This document shows positions 6,480-12,206 of a stretch of 12,206 nucleotides of DNA, piece by piece. The stretch is from Gammaproteobacteria bacterium. Lineage in GTDB: Bacteria > Pseudomonadota > Gammaproteobacteria > GCA-001735895. The translations under genes were made by a program, and so were the position numbers. Location of the stretch: assembly GCA_029288195.1 (NCBI GenBank), contig JARFPR010000384.1, positions 1-12,206 on the forward strand, read 5' to 3'. The notes below the pieces were generated by a model. The model saw only the letters and a list, made by a program, of their open reading frames with translations, had not been told where the DNA came from and searched no databases. The first letter of the stretch is position 1. Every line of letters starts with the position of its first letter.

Positions 6480-6585
6480 CGGATGTTTTGGCTTCGGAGA
6501 AACGTCTGAAAATGCCTGAAATTGATGGAAAAGGCCAGTAAAAACGGGCGATTTGAAGCCTTTCTGCCATCCTGGCCACATGCAT
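6469..6585 (-). promoter_or_regulatory. Candidate leader-peptide frame with Phe-Tyr-Trp codons before DAHP synthase
   Basis: A frame distinct from the synthase frame starts at ATG 6585 (or GTG 6579, seven bases after GAGGG at 6587-6591) and ends at TGA 6469-6471. Its 38 codons include ARFYWPFPSISGIFRRF. The codons Phe15-Tyr16-Trp17 occupy 6543-6535, with more Phe at 19, 26 and 29. It ends eight bases beyond the synthase ATG (6479), which would allow coupling. Leader peptides rich in the end-product amino acid are established for trp and phe genes. Its use here is inference: the DNA is T-rich, which favours Phe by chance, and I see no strong terminator. Confidence 0.3.
6481..6572 (-). promoter_or_regulatory. 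Nested inverted repeat covering the region just before the DAHP synthase start
   Basis: On the - strand, GGATG (6572-6568) can pair with CATCC (6485-6481), and inside it GGCTTC (6560-6555) with GAAGCC (6495-6490), giving 11 base pairs split by a 7/4 internal loop. The right arm ends one base before the ATG at 6479. The left arm lies in the candidate leader frame, 12 to 29 bases upstream of the Phe-Tyr-Trp codons. Such a fold could hide the synthase start until a leader ribosome opens it. The span between arms is about 60 bases, so a chance match is possible. Confidence 0.3.
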
Positions 6586-6682
6586 GCCCTCAAAAACGAT
6601 GTTAGTATTAACGGTTGCGAACGGAATCAGATAGCGATTTCGTAACAGCGATAAAACAAAAATATTTCGGAGAGAGAGCGTA

Positions 6683-7861
6683 ATGAAAAAGTTACTGATT
6701 GCATCAATCCTGCTGACCTTGTCAGCATCGGTTGGTGCTGATGATATCAAGGTCGGAGTAATACTCGGCTTTACCGGACCGATTGAATCTTTAACGCCCG
6801 GGATGGCTGCAGGTGCCGAGTTGGCGCTTACAGAGGCATCTAAATCGGGTAGTTTCCTGGGAGGTCAATCGATTTCCAGCGTGCGCGGTGATTCGACCTG
6901 TATCGATGCAGCGGCGGCCTCGTCTGTCGCCGAAAGGTTGATAACCGCCGATGGTGTGGCCGCAATTATGGGTGCCGATTGTTCGGGTGTTACCACTGCG
7001 ATCGCCAACAACGTCGCAGTGCCTAATGGCGTGGTGATGGTATCGCCCTCGGCCACGTCTCCAGCCTTGTCAACAATTAATGACAAGGGCTTTTTCCACC
7101 GAACTGCGCCTTCAGACGCTCGCCAGGGCCAGGTACTGGCGAATGTTTTGCAAAGCCGCGGTATCGATGAAGTTGCCGTAACCTATACCAACAACGATTA
7201 CGGCAAGGGACTTGCGGACTCTTTCACTGCTGCTTTCAAAGCGCTGGGAGGGAAAGTTTCGATCAGCGCTGCGCATGAAGATGGCAAGGCGGATTACTCG
7301 GCCGAAGTGGGTGCACTTTCTGCCTCGGGCTCCAAGCATCTCGCCGTTTTTGGTTATGTTGACCAGGGCGGTAAAGGCATTATCCAGGCGGCGGTCGATG
7401 CGGATGCATTCGACAGTTTCGTTATGGCTGACGGCATGGTCGGTGATTCGCTGATTGCCGCGATTGGTTCAGCACTGGATGGTTCGATCGCGACCCTGCC
7501 GGGTGGCGCATCCGGCGCCGATGCGTTCATGACCTATGCCAAGAGCAACGGTATTACCGGTGATGGTCCTTTTGTTCCCGAATCCTACGATGCTGCCGCC
7601 CTGCTGGTGCTTGCCATGCAGGCTGCCGGTTCGGCGGACCGAGCTGCGCTGCAGTCCAAGATGATGATGGTCGCCAATGCACCGGGTAAAAAAATTGGCC
7701 CGGGTCAGCTTGACAAGGCCCTGAAAATTATCGCCGCCGGCGGTGATGTCGATTACCAGGGTGCTACCAACGTCGAGTTCAACGATGTTGGTGAAGTTTT
7801 TGGCTCCTACAAGGAGCTGGAAATCGGCGATGGCAAGTGGAATACCATTAAAATCCATTAA
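6683..7861 (+). CDS. Branched-chain amino acid-type ABC transporter substrate-binding protein
   Basis: This 392-residue periplasmic protein belongs to the LivJ/LivK type. It begins with a signal peptide, MKKLLIASILLTLSASVGA, likely cut before Asp20, followed by the mature start DDIKVGVILGFTGP. Cys73 and Cys100 match the conserved disulphide of the family. SPSATSP (121-127) is at the usual ligand-contact site, and TNNDYGKG (169-176) is a family hallmark. The ATG is supported by GGAGAGAG (6669-6676) seven bases upstream. It is transcribed toward the livGFHM operon and ends in its own terminator. The ligand could be a branched-chain or other amino acid or amide; sequence alone does not decide. 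It presumably feeds the adjacent permease, as no other transporter is in the window. Confidence 0.94.
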   Translation: MKKLLIASILLTLSASVGADDIKVGVILGFTGPIESLTPGMAAGAELALTEASKSGSFLGGQSISSVRGDSTCIDAAAASSVAERLITADGVAAIMGADCSGVTTAIANNVAVPNGVVMVSPSATSPALSTINDKGFFHRTAPSDARQGQVLANVLQSRGIDEVAVTYTNNDYGKGLADSFTAAFKALGGKVSISAAHEDGKADYSAEVGALSASGSKHLAVFGYVDQGGKGIIQAAVDADAFDSFVMADGMVGDSLIAAIGSALDGSIATLPGGASGADAFMTYAKSNGITGDGPFVPESYDAAALLVLAMQAAGSADRAALQSKMMMVANAPGKKIGPGQLDKALKIIAAGGDVDYQGATNVEFNDVGEVFGSYKELEIGDGKWNTIKIH

Positions 7862-7882
7862 CAGAGTTCCAACCTGTTCCAG

Positions 7883-7917
7883 AGCCTGGTACCGTTTACG
7901 CTGCCGGGCTTTTTTTT
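7883..7917 (+). terminator. Rho-independent terminator of the binding-protein gene
   Basis: AGCCTGGTA (7883-7891) pairs with TGCCGGGCT (7902-7910) in a 9-bp stem with two G-T pairs and a 10-base loop, followed by T7911-7917. It lies 21 bases after the stop codon. The T-run reaches into the livM stop codon (7916-7918). On the opposite strand the stem has no T-run after it, so termination should be one-way. Confidence 0.85.
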
Positions 7918-9289
7918 ATGACCCCTGTTTCCTGACTACCTCGGGGAGAATCCCGCCGGGACTGAAGCGCAATACCAGCAGCAGCACCAGTCCCATGAAA
8001 AACAGGCGCATGTGCTGGGCGTTTTCGATCAGGTGGATGCGTATGGCATTGCTTTCATCGAGCCAACCGGTACCGAACGCCATCAACCATACACCTATGG
8101 GTTCGGCCTCGATCCATACGAGCCAGATCAAAAACCCGCCCAGTACCGAACCCATGTTATTACCGGAGCCACCGACGATAACCATAACCCAGATCAGGAA
8201 TGTGAAGCGCAGCGGTTGATAGGAAGTTGGCGTGAACTGCCCGTCCAGGGTCGTCAGCATTGCGCCCGCAACGCCGATAACCGCCGAACCGATAATGAAG
8301 ATTTCGAGGTGGCGCCGGGTAACATCTTTGCCCATCGCGCCGGCGGCAATTTCATTGTCACGTATCGCCCGCATCATTCTGCCCCAGGGGGAATTCAGCG
8401 CCTTGACACTGAGTAACAGCACGATCACCAGGACGCCGGCAAACAGTCCCGTATAACAAAACTTGACGAAGATACTGGATCCATCAATGACGAATTGCCT
8501 GAGCGCCAGTTGTTGTTCAGCCTCGTTCAGGGTGCCGAGCGAGCCACTGTGCCACCAACGCATCAAATCGATAAACCAGGTTGTGGTTTGCAGGTCGATT
8601 TCGTAGGGAACCGGACGCGATAAGCCGGTTACATTTTTAACCCCCCGGGTAAGCCAGTCTTCATTTTTCAGAACCGCCAGAATGATTTCGGATATTCCAA
8701 GGGTGGCGATGGCAAGGTAATCGGCGCGCAGGCCAAGCGCAACCTTGCCGATACACCAGGCAATTCCAGCGGCAACGATACCGCCAAATACCCAGGAAAA
8801 AATGATGGGCAACCCCATGCCTCCGAGAAATCCGGTCCTGGCCGGTTCAATCGATTCGATCGCAGTAACCGCGGGGTCAAAAAAGAATCGAGTCAGCGCC
8901 AGGCCGCCGATAATTACCAGCGCCAGGGCCAGGTTGCGGTTACGGCCGGCAGCTATTTTGCGATAGCAAACTATCGATACGGCAATGGTAGCGGAAAAAC
9001 ACAAAGCGGAGATCAACAAGCGGGCCCAGCTCGCCTGCCAGGCCTCGGCGATAGGTGCCTGGGACACCAGTACCGCGCTCATGCCGCCCAGTGCCGCGAA
9101 ACCCATGACACCGACATTGAGTAATCCCGCGTAACCCCATTGCATGTTGACACCAAGCGCCATCACCGCGGATATCAGGCACAGGTTGAGAATGCCCAGC
9201 GCTACGTTCCAGGACTGGACCAGTCCGATAATGACCAGTAGCAGCGCAATGACCGCGAAAGCGAGCTGGGTTTTGAGCGTGCTGCTCAT
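7916..9289 (-). CDS. livM: ABC transporter permease, LivM type
   Basis: This 457-residue inner-membrane permease has about ten hydrophobic segments. Family motifs are WGYAGLLNVG (51-60), the cytoplasmic coupling loop SPWGRMMRAIRDNEIAAGAM (300-319), IVGGSGNNMGSVLGG (381-395) and LRFSPGGILPE (440-450). It is longer than E. coli LivM (about 425). The extra length lies in a loop plus hydrophobic segment around 115-145 and a tryptophan-rich loop around 233-275 that is probably periplasmic. Its ATG overlaps the livH stop by four bases (ATGA), so it is translated in coupling with livH as the last gene of the operon. It would pair with LivH to form the channel. Confidence 0.93.
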   Translation of the reverse strand: MSSTLKTQLAFAVIALLLVIIGLVQSWNVALGILNLCLISAVMALGVNMQWGYAGLLNVGVMGFAALGGMSAVLVSQAPIAEAWQASWARLLISALCFSATIAVSIVCYRKIAAGRNRNLALALVIIGGLALTRFFFDPAVTAIESIEPARTGFLGGMGLPIIFSWVFGGIVAAGIAWCIGKVALGLRADYLAIATLGISEIILAVLKNEDWLTRGVKNVTGLSRPVPYEIDLQTTTWFIDLMRWWHSGSLGTLNEAEQQLALRQFVIDGSSIFVKFCYTGLFAGVLVIVLLLSVKALNSPWGRMMRAIRDNEIAAGAMGKDVTRRHLEIFIIGSAVIGVAGAMLTTLDGQFTPTSYQPLRFTFLIWVMVIVGGSGNNMGSVLGGFLIWLVWIEAEPIGVWLMAFGTGWLDESNAIRIHLIENAQHMRLFFMGLVLLLVLRFSPGGILPEVVRKQGS

Positions 9290-10308
9290 AACACCTTACC
9301 CTTGAGGATGCCGGTCGGTCGTACCAGTAGCACCAGCACCAGGATCACGAAGGAAACGGCGAATTTGTAATCGGTTGAAAGCAGCTGCAGCAGGCCTTGA
9401 GGTTCCAGGCTTTGTGGCAACAGGTAGACGAAGATCTTTTTATAGGCATAGGTAACCATGACCTCGGAAAAGGCAATCACGTAGCCACCGACAATTGCGC
9501 CGATCGGGTTGCCTATGCCGCCGACGATGGCAGCTGCGAACATGGGTAATAACAGCTGTAAATAAGTAAATGGTTTGAAGCTTTTATCAAGACCATAAAG
9601 GGTACCTGCAATCGTTGCCAGGATTGCGGTGATGATCCAGGTCACCAGTACGACCCGGTCGGGATCAACGCCGGAGAGTAGCGCCAGGTCTTCATTATCG
9701 GAGTAGGCTCGCATTGCCTTGCCGGTACGGGTTTTTTGCAGGAACCAGAACAGCAGGGCAACCAGGAAAATAGCCACCACGATGGTCAATCCCTGCGATA
9801 CCTTGACGCTTAAACCCTCGCTAAGGCCGGTCATCGACTTGAAATTCCGCGCGCTGACGATAAAGCGTTCACCGTCGAGGAATCGCTGGTCGTTGGGTCC
9901 AATGACGAAGCGCACTATGCCATTGGTCATGAACATGACGCCCATCGACGCGATCATGAAGGTTACCGGTACGGCCCTGCTGTGCCGGTAGTAGCGGTAA
10001 ACAGTTCTGTCGGTCATAACCAGCAATAGTATTGTCGCTGCAATTCCTGCCGGCAGGGCCAGCAGGGCAGTGGGTAATGGACCCAGGTTGATTCCCTTTG
10101 ATTGCAGCCACCAGGTCACCAGGATTGTCATCATGGTGCCAAAGGCCATGGTGTCGCCGTGCGCGAAATTGGCAAATCGCAGAATGCCGAACACCAGTGT
10201 GATACCGAGCGCACCGAGCGCGAGCTGAGATCCATACGACAATCCCGGTACCACGATAAAGTTAAGTAACAGGACGACAGCGTTGACGAAATCGGTAACA
10301 GCCTCCAC
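9286..10308 (-). CDS. livH: ABC transporter permease, LivH type
   Basis: This 340-residue inner-membrane protein is the second permease subunit. It contains the LivH hallmark LRFANFAHGD (43-52), a coupling loop TRTGKAMRAYSDNEDLALLS (193-212), AAAIVGGIGNPIGAIVGG (258-275) and the end LLVRPTGILKGKVL. The start is GTG (10306-10308), directly abutting the livF stop (TAAGTG). It is supported by a strong ribosome site, GGAGG (10313-10317), with four bases between it and the GTG. That site lies inside the last codons of livF. The stop overlaps the livM start. LivH and LivM together form the membrane channel for the captured substrate. Confidence 0.94.
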   Translation of the reverse strand: MEAVTDFVNAVVLLLNFIVVPGLSYGSQLALGALGITLVFGILRFANFAHGDTMAFGTMMTILVTWWLQSKGINLGPLPTALLALPAGIAATILLLVMTDRTVYRYYRHSRAVPVTFMIASMGVMFMTNGIVRFVIGPNDQRFLDGERFIVSARNFKSMTGLSEGLSVKVSQGLTIVVAIFLVALLFWFLQKTRTGKAMRAYSDNEDLALLSGVDPDRVVLVTWIITAILATIAGTLYGLDKSFKPFTYLQLLLPMFAAAIVGGIGNPIGAIVGGYVIAFSEVMVTYAYKKIFVYLLPQSLEPQGLLQLLSTDYKFAVSFVILVLVLLVRPTGILKGKVL

Positions 10309-11013
10309 TTAGCCTCCGAGGAAAGAGCGTCGCACTTCGGGGTCGGCGAGCAAAGCCGCGCCGGTATCGGTATGACGGTTCTCACCGATCACCAGCACGA
10401 ATCCGCGATCGGCGATTTCCAGTGCCTGGCGTGCGTTTTGTTCGACCATCAGAATCGCCACTCCGGTTTGGCGTACCTCGAGAATACGATCGAATAACTC
10501 GTCCATGACGATCGGTGAGACCCCGGCAGTGGGTTCATCCAGCATCAACACCGCCGGCTGTGACATCAGTGCCCGCGCTACTGCGACCTGCTGGCGTTGC
10601 CCACCCGAGAGTTCACCGGCAAGCTGATCTTTTTTCTCCGCCAGGATCGGAAACAACTCGTAGATTTGCTCAAGCGTCTCGCTAATTTCGTCGTTACGCA
10701 GGAATGCACCCATTTCGAGATTTTCAAAAACGGTCATACTGGTAAACACGTTGCTGGTTTGCGGCACGAAGGCGATACCCTCGGCGATGCGATCCTGTGG
10801 CGACAGGCTGGAAATATCCTTGCCGCGAAACTGCACCGATCCCTGTTTCAGGTCGAGCATTCCGAGCAGTGCCCGCATCGCGGTTGATTTGCCTGCGCCG
10901 TTAGGGCCTACAATGACTGCGATTTCACCCTCGCTAACGTCGACACTGCAGCCCTTGAGGATATCCGCGCCACCATAACCACCGACCATATTTTCACCGC
11001 TAAGAAAGCTCAC
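10309..11013 (-). CDS. livF: ABC transporter ATP-binding protein, LivF type
   Basis: This 234-residue cytoplasmic ATPase has Walker A GPNGAGKST (36-44), Q-loop Gln85, signature LSGGQ (135-139) and Walker B LMLDEPTAG (146-154). The switch position is Gln182 in MVEQNAR; Gln instead of His is normal for LivF. The C-terminal DPEVRRSFLGG is typical of the family. The start is GTG (11011-11013), overlapping the livG stop by four bases (GTGA). It keeps the expected short N-terminus before ENMVGGYGGADIL; the next ATG would cut into the first strand. It pairs with LivG to energise transport. Confidence 0.94.
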   Translation of the reverse strand: MSFLSGENMVGGYGGADILKGCSVDVSEGEIAVIVGPNGAGKSTAMRALLGMLDLKQGSVQFRGKDISSLSPQDRIAEGIAFVPQTSNVFTSMTVFENLEMGAFLRNDEISETLEQIYELFPILAEKKDQLAGELSGGQRQQVAVARALMSQPAVLMLDEPTAGVSPIVMDELFDRILEVRQTGVAILMVEQNARQALEIADRGFVLVIGENRHTDTGAALLADPEVRRSFLGG

Positions 11014-11789
11014 GCGATGGCCCCCTTATTTTTCAGGCCACGCCCGAGATAAGCTTCGATGACTTCCTCATTGTTTTTTACCTGCTCGGCCGTGCCTTCC
11101 GCCAGCACCGCGCCCTCGGCCATACAAATCACCGGATCACAAAGTCGCGAGATGAAGTCCATATCGTGCTCGATCATGCAGAAGGTGTAATTCTTTTCAC
11201 GATTCAGCTTGATAATCGCATCGCCGATTTCACGTAGCAGGGTCCGATTTACCCCGGCGCCGACCTCGTCCAGGAAAACGATCTTGGCGTCCACCATCAT
11301 GGTACGTCCGAGCTCGAGCAACTTCTTTTGCCCACCCGAAAGATTGCCTGCAATTTCATCGGCAATATGCCCGAGGTTCAGGAAATCAACCACTTCCATT
11401 GCGCGTTGATTGATCTGATGCTCTTCCTGCTCGACCAGGCTACGTCGAAACCAGGCATTAACGAGGTTCTCTCCGGATTGATTAGCCGGCACCATCATCA
11501 GGTTTTCAACCACCGTCAGGCGCGTAAACTCGTGTGCAATCTGGAAAGTACGCAGCAAGCCTTTATTGAACAGTTGGTGCGGTTTGAGACCGGTAATTTC
11601 TTCGGCGTCGAGATAAATCCGGCCCGAGGTCGGCGCGTAGAGACCGGCGATGGTATTGAATAGCGTCGTCTTACCGGCCCCGTTAGGGCCGATCAAACCG
11701 GTGATAGAACCCTCGGCGATCTCGATCGAGACATGATCAACCGCTTTCAAGCCACCAAAGTGCTTGCAGACATTGTCAATGCGAATCAT
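11010..11789 (-). CDS. livG: ABC transporter ATP-binding protein, LivG type
   Basis: This 259-residue cytoplasmic ATPase heads the operon. It has Walker A GPNGAGKTT (34-42), Q-loop Gln83 in RTFQIAHEFTRLTVVEN, signature LSGGQKK (150-156), Walker B VFLDE (171-175) and switch His208 in IEHDMDFI. The residue after the Walker B Glu is Val176 (LDEVGAGV) instead of the usual Pro (LDEPxAG), which alters the start of the D-loop. All residues known to be needed for ATP hydrolysis are kept. The ATG follows a 167-base gap from pcm, so the operon promoter probably lies there. The gene overlaps livF by four bases. Confidence 0.94.
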   Translation of the reverse strand: MIRIDNVCKHFGGLKAVDHVSIEIAEGSITGLIGPNGAGKTTLFNTIAGLYAPTSGRIYLDAEEITGLKPHQLFNKGLLRTFQIAHEFTRLTVVENLMMVPANQSGENLVNAWFRRSLVEQEEHQINQRAMEVVDFLNLGHIADEIAGNLSGGQKKLLELGRTMMVDAKIVFLDEVGAGVNRTLLREIGDAIIKLNREKNYTFCMIEHDMDFISRLCDPVICMAEGAVLAEGTAEQVKNNEEVIEAYLGRGLKNKGAIA

Positions 11790-11956
11790 CTGAAACGTAT
11801 GCTGCTGTGGGAACGATATTAGTAAACTAAATTATTATTTATCGGTTTCCATGGTAGCGAATTCAGAACACGAAGGCGAAGTAAAATCTACCAGCACCAG
11901 ATATACCCTTGCCAAGGTGATCGGGTAGAGCCTGGGTTGGGAGGGCATTTGAGTTC
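11790..11956 (-). promoter_or_regulatory. Intergenic region before livG, probable operon promoter region
   Basis: This 167-base gap separates pcm from livG on the same strand. An AT-rich patch at about 11814-11842 (- strand: AAATAATAATTTAGTTTACT, then AATATCG) is the likely promoter area, but I cannot place convincing -35 and -10 boxes. No good terminator for pcm is visible, only a 4-bp stem CCTT/AAGG with a 3-base loop, so read-through from pcm into the liv operon is possible. Confidence 0.3.
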
Positions 11957-12206
11957 CTAGGCGCCTTCAATCATTGGCACAAAGGCGACATCGAGTATCT
12001 TACGGGTGTCAGTATTTCCCTGCGGGTCCCTGGTGACTAGCATGAGTTCCTGATGGCTATAGGGTAAACCGATCGGGATCACTATGCGCCCACCGGGTTT
12101 AAGTTGCTCGAGCAAAGCCGGTGGAACCTCCGGTGCGGCAGCCGTAACCACGATACCGTCGAACGGCGCCTTTTCCGGCCATCCCAGGTAGCCGTCACTG
12201 CATTGG
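11957..12206 (-). CDS. pcm: Protein-L-isoaspartate O-methyltransferase, C-terminal part (5' end outside window)
   Basis: The frame is open from the window edge to TAG at 11957-11959 and gives 82 residues. The words DGYLGWPEKAPFDGIVVTAA and LLEQLKPGGRIVIPIG are characteristic of Pcm, which uses S-adenosylmethionine to methylate isoaspartyl residues in damaged proteins so that they can be repaired in the cytoplasm. The visible part covers the last strands of the methyltransferase fold; the SAM-binding motifs lie outside the window. The remainder, including the C-terminal VTRDPQGNTDTRKILDVAFV, looks complete. In many gammaproteobacteria pcm lies near surE, nlpD or tolC, none of which is visible here. 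Confidence 0.93.
   Translation of the reverse strand, partial: QCSDGYLGWPEKAPFDGIVVTAAAPEVPPALLEQLKPGGRIVIPIGLPYSHQELMLVTRDPQGNTDTRKILDVAFVPMIEGA

Noticed and set aside
6511..6535. Intrinsic terminator inside the DAHP synthase leader (GCCT/AGGC then ATTTT on the - strand)
   Set aside because: The stem is only 4 bp with a 14-base loop and a short broken T-run, too weak to call, so classic transcription attenuation is not supported.
6469..6750. Full 93-residue frame reaching back over the binding-protein start
   Set aside because: Its upstream part crosses the signal-peptide codons of the binding protein. Only the last 38 codons (from 6585) are of interest as a leader.
6683..11789. Urea (Urt) or amide transporter instead of a branched-chain amino acid type
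   Set aside because: The binding protein has LivJ/LivK-type features (disulphide pair, SPSATSP) and no urease or amidase genes are near. The ligand is still not proven.
11851..11928. 25-codon + strand frame MVANSEHEGEVKSTSTRYTL... upstream of livG
   Set aside because: It has no ribosome site or recognisable motif, and its stop is followed by seven more in-frame codons before the next stop. A decayed gene remnant is possible but cannot be shown.
1..12206. Selenoprotein with in-frame TGA, CRISPR array, mobile element or tRNA/rRNA
   Set aside because: By eye I found no interrupted coding frame with a cysteine-equivalent TGA, no spaced repeats, no transposase or integrase, and no tRNA-like or rRNA-like sequence. 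Faint examples could be missed without computation.

Overview
The window looks like a piece of chromosome from a proteobacterium, most likely a gammaproteobacterium. The reasons are a fused oxidoreductase–SelD protein, a CPXCG zinc-ribbon protein, a class II DAHP synthase, Pcm and a Liv-type transporter, all densely packed and moderately GC-rich. I see no insertion sequence, phage gene, CRISPR array, rRNA or tRNA. The species call is inference; nothing here identifies a genus.

Layout. Bases 1-482 (+) hold the tail of an unrecognised gene and an acylphosphatase. Bases 521-1851 (-) hold a secreted PQQ-type aldose/sorbosone dehydrogenase whose stop codon overlaps the start of a 64-residue zinc-ribbon protein. 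Bases 1937-4156 (+) hold a two-domain protein, a flavin/NAD oxidoreductase fused to selenophosphate synthetase. It diverges from the dehydrogenase across an 85-base gap where promoters for both directions appear to share one -10 region. Bases 4146-6479 (-) hold a class II DAHP synthase followed by a methylenetetrahydrofolate reductase of the divergent non-E. coli type. The reductase end overlaps the SelD end by 11 bases.

Bases 6683-11789 form a complete branched-chain amino acid-type ABC transporter. The periplasmic binding protein is on the + strand with its own terminator. Convergent to it is a tightly coupled - strand operon, livG-livF-livH-livM (two ATPases, two permeases). The window ends in the C-terminal part of protein-L-isoaspartate methyltransferase (-).

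The most interesting signal is the region just upstream of the DAHP synthase (first enzyme of aromatic amino acid synthesis). A 38-codon reading frame there contains consecutive Phe-Tyr-Trp codons, ends 8 bases past the synthase start codon, and lies over a nested inverted repeat that could hide that start. This would fit a leader peptide sensing all three aromatic amino acids. It is a hypothesis: no strong intrinsic terminator is visible, and a good ribosome site there could instead serve an N-terminally extended synthase.
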